Shown here: one piece after another, positions 51,681 to 62,800 of the stretch
How positions within the stretch are numbered: the first letter of the stretch is position 1
Layout of the letters: the number at the start of each line of letters is the position of its first letter
Assembly (NCBI GenBank): GCA_016935195.1
Contig: JAFGRL010000089.1
Coordinates: 1-64,000 of the forward strand
Source of the DNA: Sedimentisphaerales bacterium
GTDB taxonomy: Bacteria; Planctomycetota; Phycisphaerae; Sedimentisphaerales; Anaerobacaceae
Reading direction: 5' to 3'
Length of the DNA stretch: 64,000 nt
Position numbers and translations under genes: made by a program
The notes under the pieces: generated by a model
Seen by the model: the letters and a program-made list of their open reading frames with translations, nothing else
Database searches by the model: none
What the model was told of the DNA's origin: nothing

Positions 51681-53999
51681 ATGCGAAACAAAATCTGTGT
51701 AGCCGAAGCAAGAATTCTGTTGGTCTGTGTTCTGCTGTTTTTGATGTCGGCCTGCTGGCACAGGCCTGCCCTTTTTGTGGCAACGGCCGATACGCAACAG
51801 ACCAATGCAGCAAAGGGCGGAGTTATCGAAGATAAAGAACTTTCTCCTCAGTTAAAGATAAATCGAGACACTTTACTGCATGGCGAACAAGATAAAATTC
51901 GCATCGATGCTGCGGAATTGATGCTTCTAAGTGACGAGCCGCAGGCAAGAGCTGTTCTGCTCGATTTGATGCGCCAGCCAGCCAATGCCCCTGCTCGTTC
52001 TGCTATCTGCAAAGCAATAGCTAATACAAAGGCGTCAGGGAAACCTATAGCGCAAAAGGAAGATTTCATAGAGCCATTGTTTTCGATTTTCACTGCAGAA
52101 AAAGATATTGGTACTGCAAAGTCTGCTGCTGAAGCAACATCAATTTTCGATTATGAACAGATAGCAGAGCCATTGGAAAGGTTATCCACGGATAAGTTAT
52201 TACCTGTTGAAGCCAGGCTGAATGTGGTTTATGCCCTGCAGCTTCAGCCTGATATGCGAGCGATTATCAAGCTCATAAACCTCCTTGATGACCCTGAAAA
52301 GCAAGTTTCCGGCGCAGCAGCCGAGGCCCTTGGCTCTCTGGGTATACCTTTGGGTGAAGACAAAGAAAGTCGCGGGCAAATTATCGAGGAACTCAAGCGC
52401 AAAGGAAGAGTGGAATTCCTTCGGGACTGGCAGATTCGTCAGAACCAGCAGCAGCGGATTCGTGAATTGCAGGACGAATTGCAATGGTGGCAACAGAAGC
52501 ATTTGGGCTTGCTTGAAAAGGTCTATGAAAGTATAGAGCAGGACCAACAAAAGGGGGAATTTCTGGCCAAGTATCTGGCTTCTTCCAATCCGTCTGTTCT
52601 GAAAGTATGGGCTCTGGAGAAGGTTTACCAAGGTCGTGTAGGTACCACGTCAAAGCTGCCGATTGCAGGAGGGCTTGAGTCTGTTCTTATTAGTCTGATT
52701 TCAGATGAAAATCGTGATGTACGGCACAAAATTGCCAAGCTGCTGGCTTTGATGGGAGAACTCAACGCAGCAGAGCCATTGCTCAATCAGTTGAAGGTTG
52801 AGCGAGATGAACAAGTCAGGTTGGAACTGTTTATCGCCCTTGGTGTGGCTTGCCACTATAGCCTTTCAACAGATTCCGGAGTCAAGATAACATCGGATAT
52901 AAAGAAGGAGACTTTGGAATTGGCGGAGGGATATCTCGAGGAGCCGGAGCTGCGAAGAGCCGAAAGCGGCGCTGAGGTGATAAGAAAACTTCTTGAGCAG
53001 AAAGGAATAGATTCAGAACAAGCAGATTACTATATCGGATTGCTTGCCGAGAGGTATAAGCAGGAGAAGGGCAAGGCAGATGGTTCTCTCCGTGGGGAAC
53101 TGTTAAAAAAAATGGCTAGTTTGTGTGTCCAAAGCGCTTACAAAGGAGCGTCGATTCGGGTTTTTAGGCCTCTTTTTGAGCAGGCACTTCGTGATGAGAC
53201 GAACCTGGTCAGGGAAGCTGCTGTGGATGGCCTTATCCATATAGATAAAAGTGAAGCTCTTAAAATGTTTATAATGAGAGGCCTTGCCAATGACATCAGC
53301 TCCACGATAAGGCAAAAGGTAATTGCACTTGCAGGCCAGGTAGGAAGCAATGAAGATCTTGTTTGGTTGGGGGAAAAGATAGGCTCGACGGCCGAGAGTG
53401 ACCTGGCCTGGCAGGCAATGCTCAAGATATTTGAAAGACCGGGATGTGACTTTAACGTTTTGCAGAAATGGTTTAACAACTTGGTTGGCCAACAAAGCAG
53501 CTCCGCGCAGTTGTCTGATGAGCAGGCAATATCCTTTCTCGAGATAACCGAGAAAAAAGTCGATGCTCAAGAACATCTGTCTATGCTCAGCAGGGTAAAA
53601 AACGAGTTAGCTGAGCTTTATACTAAAACTGGCCTGTTTGATGAAGCAGTAGAGCGTTTGGCGTTCCTGTACAAATATGCTCAAACACAGCAGCAAAAGC
53701 AGCAGATACTCGGTAGATTAGTTAGTGTTCATTTAAGTCAGCCAAACTTAAATAGTGTTAAGAATTTGATAGAGAATTGTGTGCTGGAGAAAGATTTTGA
53801 ACCTAATAATGTTGTCTTAGAGGTGATAAATTCATATTTTAACAATCCGTTTGGTCGAGCTGAGCCAAATGATGTCTTGAATACGATGCAGGCGGTAAAA
53901 ATTGACCAGGACAGACCAAACTGGCAGCAGCGCCTTAGGGATTGGGCCGAGATGATTCAGTCAAGACGAGGTAATAAGCCGGAGCCTGAGAATAATTGA
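51681..53999 (+). CDS. HEAT-repeat lipoprotein
   Basis: The 772-residue protein starts with a signal peptide and lipobox LMSAC (Cys25). HEAT-like helical repeats run through most of the chain (LMLLSDEPQARAVLLDLMR, LLDDPEKQVSGAAAEALGSLG, ISDENRDVRHKIAKLLALMG, LRDETNLVREAAVDGLIHI). A Gln/Glu-rich coiled coil lies at about 245-300 and TPR-like helices near the C-terminus (GLFDEAVERLAFLYKYAQTQ). It is probably a scaffold at the outer face of a membrane. Partner unknown. It is unrelated in its N-terminus to the barrel-HEAT proteins at 34.6-39.1 kb. Confidence 0.8.
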   Translation: MRNKICVAEARILLVCVLLFLMSACWHRPALFVATADTQQTNAAKGGVIEDKELSPQLKINRDTLLHGEQDKIRIDAAELMLLSDEPQARAVLLDLMRQPANAPARSAICKAIANTKASGKPIAQKEDFIEPLFSIFTAEKDIGTAKSAAEATSIFDYEQIAEPLERLSTDKLLPVEARLNVVYALQLQPDMRAIIKLINLLDDPEKQVSGAAAEALGSLGIPLGEDKESRGQIIEELKRKGRVEFLRDWQIRQNQQQRIRELQDELQWWQQKHLGLLEKVYESIEQDQQKGEFLAKYLASSNPSVLKVWALEKVYQGRVGTTSKLPIAGGLESVLISLISDENRDVRHKIAKLLALMGELNAAEPLLNQLKVERDEQVRLELFIALGVACHYSLSTDSGVKITSDIKKETLELAEGYLEEPELRRAESGAEVIRKLLEQKGIDSEQADYYIGLLAERYKQEKGKADGSLRGELLKKMASLCVQSAYKGASIRVFRPLFEQALRDETNLVREAAVDGLIHIDKSEALKMFIMRGLANDISSTIRQKVIALAGQVGSNEDLVWLGEKIGSTAESDLAWQAMLKIFERPGCDFNVLQKWFNNLVGQQSSSAQLSDEQAISFLEITEKKVDAQEHLSMLSRVKNELAELYTKTGLFDEAVERLAFLYKYAQTQQQKQQILGRLVSVHLSQPNLNSVKNLIENCVLEKDFEPNNVVLEVINSYFNNPFGRAEPNDVLNTMQAVKIDQDRPNWQQRLRDWAEMIQSRRGNKPEPENN

Positions 54000-54270
54000 G
54001 AAAACACCGGTTTGCCAAAAAAAACAAGATTTTTGCAAAAAAGTGAATTTTTTTTCTTTTTTTTCTTTCAGCATTCCCCTGCTCGATGTAAACTGCGTGT
54101 TTTGAGGCAAGAAGTTTAAATAGCATTAGTGGGATATTGAGAGTCTCGTAAAGGTTACTGTCAACAATATCAGTAAAAAGGGTGGGGTATCTGTTAATAA
54201 TTATCTTTGTTAATAGACAGGGAGATTCTTTTATTCACTGCTGTATTTGTGAGTATGTAAGTCTTGGGAA

Positions 54271-54342
<72 letters not shown>

Positions 54343-54488
54343 AAAACAGTAAAGGCGGCAGTTGCGGCCTGTTTTGGTGTGTTAACTAAGTCTGAGCAAT
54401 TGAAAGTTGTCGCACAGGAGTTTTTGATAAGGTTGAATTGAAGTATCATTTAGAAAATTAATATAGCGCAATGGAGGTTTAAATTAAA

Positions 54489-55703
54489 ATGGCTAAGGCG
54501 GTATTCGAGAGGACAAAACCACATATAAATATCGGGACGATTGGTCATATCGACCACGGCAAGACCACGCTGACCGCTGCAATTACGATGAGATTGGCCT
54601 ACAAAGCCGGTAAAGGTAACGTAAAAAAGTTTGATGACATAGATAATGCTCCTGAGGAAAAAGAGCGTGGTATAACCATCAATACAGCGCATGTCGAGTA
54701 CGAAACTGAGAAGCGTCACTATGCACACGTTGACTGTCCCGGCCATGCCGACTATGTCAAGAACATGATTACCGGAGCAGCACAGATGGATGGGACTGTT
54801 TTGGTGGTGGCTGCTAATGATGGGCCAATGCCCCAGACCCGCGAGCACATACTTTTGGCTCGTCAGGTCAATGTCCCGAGAGTTGTAGTTTTCCTCAATA
54901 AGGTTGATATGGTTGATGACCCCGAGCTTCTGGATTTGGTTGAACTCGAGACAAGAGAACTCTTGAGCAAATATGAGTTTCCAGGTGACGATATACCCAT
55001 CATCAGAGGTTCTGCCTTGGCAGCTATGGAAAGCGAGGGCAAGGATGACCAGGCCTGCAAGTGTATTGATGAACTGATGGCGGCTATCGATGATTACATT
55101 CCGGTACCTGAGAGAGATGTGGACAAGCCGTTTTTGATGCCGATAGAGGATGTTTTCAGCATCAAGGGGCGTGGAACAGTAGGAACCGGCAGGATTGATC
55201 GCGGCAGGATTCGTGTTGGCGAGGAAGTTGAGATAGTTGGTCTTGCAAGAGAAATCCGCAAGACCACCTGCACCGGCGTCGAGATGTTCAATAAAACCCT
55301 GGATGAAGGACAGGCCGGTGACAACATAGGGGTACTCTTACGCGGTGTGGAAAAGAAAGATCTTGAACGTGGTCATGTTGTCGCAGCACCTGGCTCGATT
55401 ACCCCACACACGAATTTTCATGCGGAAGTATATGTACTAACTAAAGAGGAAGGAGGTCGCCACACACCGTTCTTCGCAGGTTACAAGCCCCAGTTTTATT
55501 TCAGAACAACTGATGTTACCGGAGGAGTTAAGGCCTTGATGGACCGCGATGGCAAAAGTGCCGAAATGTGTATGCCCGGCGATAATATAGCTATGGAGGT
55601 GGAGATTATTTCTCCTATTGCTATGGAAGAAGGTCTGCGTTTCGCCATTCGTGAAGGCGGTAGAACAGTTGGTGCCGGTGTAGTGACGAAAATACTTACA
55701 TAA
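54489..55703 (+). CDS. tuf: Elongation factor Tu
   Basis: The 404-residue GTPase delivers aminoacyl-tRNA to the ribosome. G motifs are visible: GHIDHGKTT (Ile in place of the usual Val), [31 protein letters not shown] and GSAL. Domains II and III are complete, including EGGRHTPFF and [17 protein letters not shown] precedes the start. It heads the tuf-rpmG-secE-nusG-rpl-rpo block, as in many bacteria. Confidence 0.98.
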   Translation: MAKAVFERTKPHINIGTIGHIDHGKTTLTAAITMRLAYKAGKGNVKKFDDIDNAPEEKERGITINTAHVEYETEKRHYAHVDCPGHADYVKNMITGAAQMDGTVLVVAANDGPMPQTREHILLARQVNVPRVVVFLNKVDMVDDPELLDLVELETRELLSKYEFPGDDIPIIRGSALAAMESEGKDDQACKCIDELMAAIDDYIPVPERDVDKPFLMPIEDVFSIKGRGTVGTGRIDRGRIRVGEEVEIVGLAREIRKTTCTGVEMFNKTLDEGQAGDNIGVLLRGVEKKDLERGHVVAAPGSITPHTNFHAEVYVLTKEEGGRHTPFFAGYKPQFYFRTTDVTGGVKALMDRDGKSAEMCMPGDNIAMEVEIISPIAMEEGLRFAIREGGRTVGAGVVTKILT

Positions 55704-55905
55704 GGCTATTATTGGCTGTTAGTGATAACAATCATTGCCAAGGGCGCAAACACTTCGAGCTTATTCCCAAGCTGGGGCTGTTAGGAGCTTAGTGAAGGAT
55801 AAAGTTGGTTTTTTAAAGGATTTGGCGTTTAATTGCTGAGTAAGTGCTAATTCGGGGGCGGCACTGTATGTAGTTTTGTTCTGTTAGATATTAATATCAG
55901 AGTTT

Positions 55906-56076
55906 ATGGCCAAGAAAAAAAGCAAGAGGGAATACGTTTGGTTTGAATGTAAGCAGTGTGGTGCAAGGAACTATCGCACAAGTGTCAGCTTTGCAGAGGG
56001 TACTCCGAAGTTGGAGCTGAGAAAGTTTTGCAAGATAGAGCGCACTCACACTGTCCACAAGATCCGACGAAAGTGA
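55906..56076 (+). CDS. rpmG: 50S ribosomal protein L33
   Basis: The 56-residue protein reads MAKKKSKREYVWFECKQCG at the N-terminus, then RNYRTSVSF and KLELRKFCKIERTHTVHK, a clear L33. The N-terminal CxxC is present, but the second zinc pair has only one Cys (KFCKIERTH in place of the usual CPxC), so any zinc site is altered. It sits between tuf and tRNA-Trp, the usual place of rpmG before secE. Confidence 0.93.
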   Translation: MAKKKSKREYVWFECKQCGARNYRTSVSFAEGTPKLELRKFCKIERTHTVHKIRRK

Positions 56077-56116
56077 CAATGAAGTTAGATATTACATTGA
56101 CCGGTGTTTTTGAAAC

Positions 56117-56189
56117 AGGCCAGTAGCTCAATTGGCAGAGCGTCGGTCTCCAAAACCGAAGGTTGGGGGTTCGATTCCCTCCTGGCCTG
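56117..56189 (+). tRNA. tRNA-Trp (anticodon CCA)
   Basis: A 73-nt cloverleaf: acceptor AGGCCAG/CTGGCCT with discriminator G, D-arm AGCTCAATTGGCAGAGC, anticodon loop CTCCAAA closed by CGGT/ACCG, and T-arm GGGGTTCGATTCCCT. The CCA end is not encoded. Its position between rpmG and secE is common in bacteria. Confidence 0.97.
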
Positions 56190-56264
56190 CTTTGAGTTAC
56201 AAACAAGAGATAGCAATATTTACATCTGATAGGCTTAAAAGCTTTGTCGTCATAAGGAGCCTAT

Positions 56265-56672
56265 ATGGCATTTAAGATATATAAACGTGGTCAGGGTAAA
56301 TATACAAGGCTCGGCAGTGCCTTTGGTGCAGGTGTAATTGTGGCATTGGGCTGTTTGAGGCTCTATGCCAAATTGCGTGCTGCTGAATTCGGTCTGAGTA
56401 CCAAGAGCACGTTATGGCTGGCCACTATGGTTCCAGCCGGTCTGTTCGTGACTTTGTGCTTTTTGATTTTCTGGTTAGTGAACAAGGCTGTAGTTGCTGA
56501 TTTTATGATCGCCGCCGAAGGTGAGATGAAAAAGGTCAGCTGGTCAAGCAGAAAAGAGATAGCCGTTTCCACATTTGTTGTTATTGCTGTTGTGATTTCT
56601 TTGGCTATGCTTTTAGGAATTACTGATTTCAGTTTCCAGGTTTTTTTTGACTGGCTTCTTCATAAAGGATAA
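56265..56672 (+). CDS. secE: Preprotein translocase subunit SecE
   Basis: The 135-residue membrane protein has three hydrophobic spans (about 20-36, 50-72 and 103-125) and the conserved cytoplasmic segment EMKKVSWSSRKEIAVST before the last one, which is the essential SecE core. Single-span SecE proteins are about 60-70 residues; the two extra N-terminal spans resemble the E. coli form. It stabilises SecY in the translocon. It lies 23 bp before nusG. Confidence 0.93.
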   Translation: MAFKIYKRGQGKYTRLGSAFGAGVIVALGCLRLYAKLRAAEFGLSTKSTLWLATMVPAGLFVTLCFLIFWLVNKAVVADFMIAAEGEMKKVSWSSRKEIAVSTFVVIAVVISLAMLLGITDFSFQVFFDWLLHKG

Positions 56673-56695
56673 GGTCTTTTAAGCGAAAGATTGAA

Positions 56696-57238
56696 ATGCA
56701 GTGGTATGTTTTACGAGTTGCAGCTAATAAGGAAGGGCGTGTTAAAGACGCTCTGCTGCGAAAGGTTGAGACTGATGATTTAGGTGATATTATCGGCAGA
56801 ATAGAAGTTCCTGTCGAGCAGGTCAAGCGAATCCGTAGCGGCAGACAAACGGTTCATGGGCGAAAGCTCTATCCTGGTTATGTTTTTGTGGAAATGGAGC
56901 TTTCTGAGGATGGTCGGGTGCCGGAGAAAGCCTGGTTTATCATAAAAAGCACATCAGGCGTAGGAGATTTCATTGGTACCGAGAGAATACCCACCCCGAT
57001 GCGAGATACCGATGTTGCGAAAATGCTTTCAGAGGCAGAGAAGCCAAAGGAAGCACCAACTATAAAGGTCGAGTTCAGTAAAGGTGACCTTATCAAGGTC
57101 CGAGAAGGTGCGTTTGAGAATTTCGAGGGAGTAGTTGATTCAATCGACCCCGAGCGAGGTCTTGTCAAGGTCAATGTCACAATATTCGGACGAAGTACAC
57201 CGCTGGATATAGAATATTGGCAGATTGAGAAACTCTAA
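56696..57238 (+). CDS. nusG: Transcription termination/antitermination factor NusG
   Basis: The 180-residue protein has the NGN domain ([33 protein letters not shown]) and the C-terminal KOW domain ([21 protein letters not shown]). It binds RNA polymerase and links it to Rho or to the ribosome. An insertion between the two (about 100-122, [20 protein letters not shown]) is of ordinary length. It is part of the secE-nusG-rplK run. Confidence 0.97.
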   Translation: MQWYVLRVAANKEGRVKDALLRKVETDDLGDIIGRIEVPVEQVKRIRSGRQTVHGRKLYPGYVFVEMELSEDGRVPEKAWFIIKSTSGVGDFIGTERIPTPMRDTDVAKMLSEAEKPKEAPTIKVEFSKGDLIKVREGAFENFEGVVDSIDPERGLVKVNVTIFGRSTPLDIEYWQIEKL

Positions 57239-57270
57239 AACCGGTGTTTGTTGAAAAAAGGGCATCGATT

Positions 57271-57705
57271 ATGGCCAAAGAAGTGATAGTTAAGATCAAG
57301 CTTCAGGCAAAGGGCGGACAGGCAACGCCGGCGCCGCCGGTAGGCCCTGCATTAGGTCAGCACGGGGTTAACATAGGGCAATTTGTCTCGCAGTTCAATG
57401 AGCGGACAAAACAGCTCAATGGGACGATTGTGCCGGTTGTTATCACAGTCTATAGGGACAAGAGCTTCACATTTGAAGTTAAAAGTCCTCCGGCCTCAGT
57501 GTTGCTGAAACAAGCGGCAGAAATAGCCAAGGGAAGCGGTGTGCCTAACAAAGAGAAGGTTGGAAATGTTACTGCTGAGCAGATTCGCAAGATTGCAGAA
57601 ACAAAGTTCAAAGACCTCAACGCACATAGTCTGGAGCAGGCTGAGAAAATTATATCAGGCACGGCACGGAGTATGGGGATAGATATCGCCAGTGGGCAGT
57701 TGTAG
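57271..57705 (+). CDS. rplK: 50S ribosomal protein L11
   Basis: The 144-residue protein starts at the ATG at 57271 ([12 protein letters not shown]); nine extra upstream codons in the frame are not L11-like. It has the conserved [19 protein letters not shown] and the C-terminal RNA-binding [10 protein letters not shown]. It forms the GTPase-associated centre with L10 and L12. Confidence 0.97.
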   Translation: MAKEVIVKIKLQAKGGQATPAPPVGPALGQHGVNIGQFVSQFNERTKQLNGTIVPVVITVYRDKSFTFEVKSPPASVLLKQAAEIAKGSGVPNKEKVGNVTAEQIRKIAETKFKDLNAHSLEQAEKIISGTARSMGIDIASGQL

Positions 57706-57750
57706 AAACCATCCGGCGTCGGAGATATTAAAAGCAGTGAGACATTAACG

Positions 57751-58428
57751 ATGGCAAAGCGAAGCAAAAGATACAGAACTGAGGCAGAGCAGTTAGCGAA
57801 AAAGGCGATGAGTCTGGCTGAAGCAGTAGAGAAGGTCAAATCATTCGACTCTGTGAAGTTCGACCAAAGTGTTGAATGTGTGTTACAGCTGGGCATTGAT
57901 CCGAAGCAGGCCGATCAATTGGTTCGTAGTTCGATTTCTCTTCCGCACGGAATAGGCAGAAGTAAAAAGGTTGTTGTCTTCTGTGAGGAGCAGGATATTG
58001 AAACGGCAAAGGATGCCGGTGCTGTTGAAGCGGGTTCCGACGAGTTGATCAAGAAAATTGAGCAGGGATGGTCGGATTTTGATGTGGCGATTGCATCTGC
58101 CAAAATGATGAGCAAAGTTAGTAAGCTCGGGCGTATCCTTGGGCCGCAAGGCAAGATGCCTTCACCGAAAAACGGCACTGTTACTAACAATATTGCCACT
58201 GCGGTAACTGAATTTGCTGCAGGTAAGATTGAATTCAGGAATGATGCCGGCGGTAATGTACATGTAGTTGTCGGAAAACAAAGTTTCGAAGCGAAGAAGT
58301 TGGTGGATAACATTGATGCTTTTGTTTCTTATATAAAGAAGATCAAGCCGGCGACTGTAAAAGGCACTTTTATTAAAAAAATGTGCATATCTGCAGCGAT
58401 GAGCCCGGCAATAATGGTGAGCATTTGA
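57751..58428 (+). CDS. rplA: 50S ribosomal protein L1
   Basis: The 225-residue protein carries the L1 signature LGRILGPQGKMPSPKNGTV, LPHGIGRSKKVVVF near the N-terminal third, and KGTFIKKMCISAAMSPAI at the end. It binds 23S rRNA at the L1 stalk and, in many bacteria, represses its own rplK-rplA transcript. The gene order is standard. Confidence 0.97.
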   Translation: MAKRSKRYRTEAEQLAKKAMSLAEAVEKVKSFDSVKFDQSVECVLQLGIDPKQADQLVRSSISLPHGIGRSKKVVVFCEEQDIETAKDAGAVEAGSDELIKKIEQGWSDFDVAIASAKMMSKVSKLGRILGPQGKMPSPKNGTVTNNIATAVTEFAAGKIEFRNDAGGNVHVVVGKQSFEAKKLVDNIDAFVSYIKKIKPATVKGTFIKKMCISAAMSPAIMVSI

Positions 58429-58499
58429 ATAGTAAGGACGGGTGATAAAAATAAAACGCATTTAGAACTGTCTGAATAAAGACTTCCAAGGGTACTAAA

Positions 58500-59039
58500 A
58501 TGAGTAAATATGTAAAAGGATTGTTGCAGACGGAGCTTGAAAGGAAAGTTGCCGAGAAGGCGATTAAGGACTTTCTGGTAGTTAGTTTAAAAGGTGTCAA
58601 CGGCGTTGATGGTAATTTAATGCGGGGCGAATTGAAGGATAAAGGCATTTATACTTTAGTGGTAAAAAATTCATTATTTGCAAGAGCCCTGAACAAATGC
58701 CAGTTGCAACAGGCAGTGAGTCTGTTCTATGGTCCCTGTGCAATTGCGTATGCCACCGGTGATGTTGATATAGTCAGCATTGCCAAAGAATTTGCAGCTT
58801 GGCAGAAGAAAATACCGGCAATCGAGGTCAAGGGGGCCTTTGTTGAGAATTCAGCACTGGATACCGAAGAGGCTAAGAAACTTTCAAGAATGCCAACGAG
58901 AAAGCAAATGCAAGGTCAGATTCTGACTTTGACACAGTCACCAGCGAGCACATTGCTTTATACGATTTCAAGTGCTGCACAGCTTGTTGCAGGTTATATA
59001 AAAGCCGTTGCACAAGAGGCTCAAAAGCAGGCGGCATAA
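58500..59039 (+). CDS. rplJ: 50S ribosomal protein L10
   Basis: The 179-residue protein has the N-terminal rRNA-binding domain (DFLVVSLKGVNGVDGN, YTLVVKNSLFARAL) and C-terminal L12-binding helices (LYTISSAAQLVAGYIKAVAQ). The 71-nt gap before it is short for a classical L10 leader and I see no obvious L10 binding motif there. Confidence 0.95.
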   Translation: MSKYVKGLLQTELERKVAEKAIKDFLVVSLKGVNGVDGNLMRGELKDKGIYTLVVKNSLFARALNKCQLQQAVSLFYGPCAIAYATGDVDIVSIAKEFAAWQKKIPAIEVKGAFVENSALDTEEAKKLSRMPTRKQMQGQILTLTQSPASTLLYTISSAAQLVAGYIKAVAQEAQKQAA

Positions 59040-59164
59040 GCTCTAAGTTATCATAGGTGAACAGGATTATTTATTGTCTTTACGGTTGTCCCTGATGATT
59101 TGGGTTAAACGAAACGGTGGAGTTTCGGCTACCGTGAGGCGTTGAACAATAGGAGTTGTTGGAA

Positions 59165-59644
59165 ATGACTGAACAAAGCAAGTCAAATGAAACAAAGCAG
59201 GAGAAGACATCACCACAAGCAAAGAAGTCTGAGCAGGACAAAGAGAGTGCGAAGAGCTGGAGCAGCAACATTAAAAAGCTTGGCGACCAGATAGTTAAGC
59301 TGACTTTAATGCAGGCTAAGGAGCTGGGTGATTATCTCAAAACCGAATACGACATCGAACCTGCCGGTGCTGTAGCAGTTGCGGCTCCGGGTGGTTTTGC
59401 TGAGGGCGGCGCAGGCGAGCAGCCGGAGGAAAAGACTACCTTTGATGTGATCCTGAAAGAATTTGGCGATAAGAAGATTCAGGTTATTAAGGAAGTCAGA
59501 GCTCTGACAGGACTTGGACTGAAGGAAGCCAAGGATTTGGTGGACAATGTTCCCAGGCCGGTAAAAGAGAGTTTGAACAAAGAAGAGGCTGAATCGGTGC
59601 AGAAGCAACTTGAAGCTGCTGGAGCTGTCGTTGAACTCAAATAG
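59165..59644 (+). CDS. rplL: 50S ribosomal protein L7/L12 with extended N-terminus
   Basis: The 159-residue protein starts at the ATG at 59165 (AGGAG upstream). The usual N-terminal dimerisation domain starts only at about residue 33 ([17 protein letters not shown]), preceded by a Lys/Glu/Ser/Gln-rich extension. The Ala/Gly hinge ([17 protein letters not shown]) and C-terminal factor-binding domain ([34 protein letters not shown]) are normal. Most L7/L12 proteins have 120-130 residues. Confidence 0.95.
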   Translation: MTEQSKSNETKQEKTSPQAKKSEQDKESAKSWSSNIKKLGDQIVKLTLMQAKELGDYLKTEYDIEPAGAVAVAAPGGFAEGGAGEQPEEKTTFDVILKEFGDKKIQVIKEVRALTGLGLKEAKDLVDNVPRPVKESLNKEEAESVQKQLEAAGAVVELK

Positions 59645-59726
59645 TTTAGTTCTTATAAGCTGGATTGGCTAATACCTTTGAAGTTTATTGCGATATGTAA
59701 GATTTCAAGTGCGTATGGCAGAAGTT

Positions 59727-59766
59727 GCAGAGGCGCAGCTTTTAAGCTAAAGCTCAGTGCGTCTGC
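59727..59766 (+). promoter_or_regulatory. Hairpin in the rplL-rpoB gap
   Basis: GCAGA pairs with TCTGC, CGC with GCG, and AGCTTT with AAAGCT around a TAAGCT loop (5' bulge GG, 3' bulge CAGT), giving 14 bp in a 40-nt element 46 bp before rpoB. There is no T run, so it is not a simple terminator. The position matches the attenuation and RNase III processing region between rplL and rpoB in E. coli. Confidence 0.55.
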
Positions 59767-59811
59767 TCATATCATATCTTAAAAGATAAGCCTTGAGTTT
59801 AGGAGTAACAA

Positions 59812-62800
59812 ATGACTTCTAAAACTAAAGAAACGGTTCGTAATTTTGGCAGAATCCAGGATTCTATTGAGATTCCTGACCTGGTCAAAATCCAGAGGCG
59901 AAGTTACGATGATTTCCTTCAGAAGGATGTTCCACCGACGAAGAGGGCTGATAGTGGACTTGAGGGACTGTTTAGAGAAACCTTTCCGATAGAAAGCTAT
60001 GATAAGTCTTTGCGGCTTGAATATCTCTACTATGAGATGGAAAAGCCCAGGTATTCACCCCTGGAGTGTCGTCAACTGCGTCTGACATACGGATACCCAC
60101 TGAAGGTTTGCTGCCGGCTAAAAAGTCAGGATGGTAACGATTTGTCAGAGCAGTCAATATACCTTTGTGAGATGCCGGTTATGATAGGCGGAGGTGAATT
60201 TATCATAAATGGTGCCGAGCGAGTGATTGTTAACCAGTTGCATCGCAGCCCCGGAGTTGATTTTCTTATTGAAAGCAAAAAGGGAGACCGGGTCCTGCAC
60301 GGGTGCAGAATAATACCTGAAAGAGGCAGCTGGATAGAAATCAGCGTTACACAAAAGGATGTTCTGGTGATAAAAATAGACCAATCCAGCAAAATACCTG
60401 CAACCGTGTTTTTGCGGGCAATGGCGCCGGAGTATGGATCTGCCGAGGATATTGTGCGTTTGTTTTATCCGACAAAGTCAGTATCTGCAAATAAACTTTC
60501 ACCCCAGATGTGGTCGGTAGGTTCGGTGGTCGACGAAAAGACTGGTGAGGTTCTTGTCAAGGCCGGTGCGCAGATTGGGGATAAGGCAGGTTTTATACAG
60601 CAGGCAGGTATAAAAAAGATTGAGGTTGTTGAACAGACAAAGGACACACTGATATTTAACACGCTTGCCGAAGATGACTGCCAGGGCCACGAAAAGGCAC
60701 TGCTGAGGTTTTATATAAAGTTAAGGCCCGGCAACCCGCCGAGTGAGGAAAAGGCTAAAACTTTTTTCAAAGAGAAGTTCTTTGACTCAAAACGTTATCG
60801 GTTGGGCAAAGTTGGTCGGTTTAGACTAAATCGGAAGTTTGGCCAGGCGGTAGACGAAAACGAGATGACACTTCGGCCGCAGGATTTTCTAAACTCAATG
60901 AAATATATATTGGCACTGCGAAATAATGAGGGAGAGATTGACGATATTGACAACCTTGGTAATAGAAGGCTGCGCACGATTGATGAGCTTGCCAGCGATG
61001 AAATCAGAAAGGGTTTGTTGAAATTGCGCAAAACTGTTCAGGAGCGAATGAGCACAAAAAAATATGTTGACGAGCCGGCAAAGATTGCAGACCTGGTTAA
61101 TTCCAAAAGTGTCTCGAGCAGCATAAACTATTTTTTTGGTCGCGGCGAGCTTAGTCAGATAGTTGACCAAACCAACGCACTGAGCCAGTTGACGCATGAG
61201 AGACGTTTATCTGCTCTTGGGCCGGGAGGTCTAAACAGGCGGCGGGCAGGCTTCGAAGTTCGCGATGTGCACATCAGCCATTACGGTAAGATCTGTCCGA
61301 TAGAAACCCCTGAAGGGACAAATATCGGTCTGATTTCTTCGTTGGCAATCTTTGCGACCATTGACGAATATGGCTTTCTCCTTACACCTTACCGGAAGGT
61401 AAAAAAGGGCAAAGTGACTGATAAGGTTGATTATCTGCGTGCTGATGAAGATATGAAAGCTGTCATTGCAGCACCAGGGACCGTAGATCAGCAGAGCGGA
61501 CGGATTCGGCAGGGAATGGTGCTGGCAATGAAGGACGGAGAGCTGGCAAGAGTTTCAAGTGACGAGGTTGACTATGTTGACATCTCGACCAAACAAATCG
61601 CTGGTGTTTCTGCCTCTTTAATTCCTTTTCTGGAACACGACGATGCTAATCGGGCCTTGATGGGCTCAAATATGCAGCGTCAGGCAGTTCCATTGTTAAG
61701 AAGGGAAGCACCTTTGGTTGGAACCGGTATGGAGCATGTAGTTGCCCTCAATTCAAGTATGGTTGTACGGGCAAAAAGTTCAGGTATTGTTACTGCAGCC
61801 GACAGTACCAGGATTGTGATTGACCATACGGATGAGTACAAACTTTCTAAATTTGTCGGATTAAACGAAAGGACATGTCTTAATCAGAAACCCACAGTAA
61901 GATTGGGCGATAAAATCAAGCGAGGTCAGATCATTGCAGATGGGGGCGGCACAGACAATGGTGTATTGGCGCTGGGTAAAAATGTACTTGTAGGCTTTAT
62001 CTCTTTTGACGGTTTTAATTTTGAGGATGCAATTGTAGTCAGTGAAAAACTCGTCAAGAACGATGCCTTGACAAGCATTCATATTGATGAATTTACGACA
62101 GAGGTTCGTGAGACCAGGCTTGGTAAGGAGGAGTTTACCCGTGACATTCCCAACGTTAGCGAGAGGGCTCTTCGAAACCTTAATGAAGATGGAATTGTTC
62201 GGGAAGGGAGCCGAGTTTGTCCGGGCGATATTCTTGTAGGAAAGATTGTTCCTAAGAGTAAAACTGAATTAACACCTGAGGAAAAGCTCCTTCATGCTAT
62301 ATTTGGCAGGGCTGGAGAAGATGTTAAAAATGACTCTCTTGAGCTTCCCAGCGGCTATGAGGGTATGGTCATAAAGACGGAAAAATTTGCCCGGCGCGGA
62401 GCTTCAGAAGAGCAAAAGAAAGCTCTGACAGAACAGATAAAACAGTACGAAAAGCAGATGAAATCCAAGGAATGTGCTGTTTTCAGGCAGATGGTAAAAG
62501 CTGTGCTTAAGAAATTTGATGTCAGTATTGTCGATCCTTCTACGCGGCAGAAAGTTGGTGCAAGCGTTGATGATGAAGTTGTTTACGAGCAAATCGAGAA
62601 CTTCAACATAAAGTGGGTCAAACCGGCTGCGCATCGGAAGGATGTCCAAAAAGTAATTGACCAGTTTTGGTTAAAAATTGAGCAGTTTGAGCAGGAGAAG
62701 AAACGGAAGATTGGAACTATGAAACACGGCGACGAGCTGCCCAGCGGTGTTTTAGAAATGGTGAAGATTTATATAGCAGTTAAGAGGATCCTTTCGATTG

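Noticed and set aside
58429-58499. L10 autoregulatory leader before rplJ
   Set aside because: The gap is only 71 nt and I see no kink-turn-like structure that would support it.
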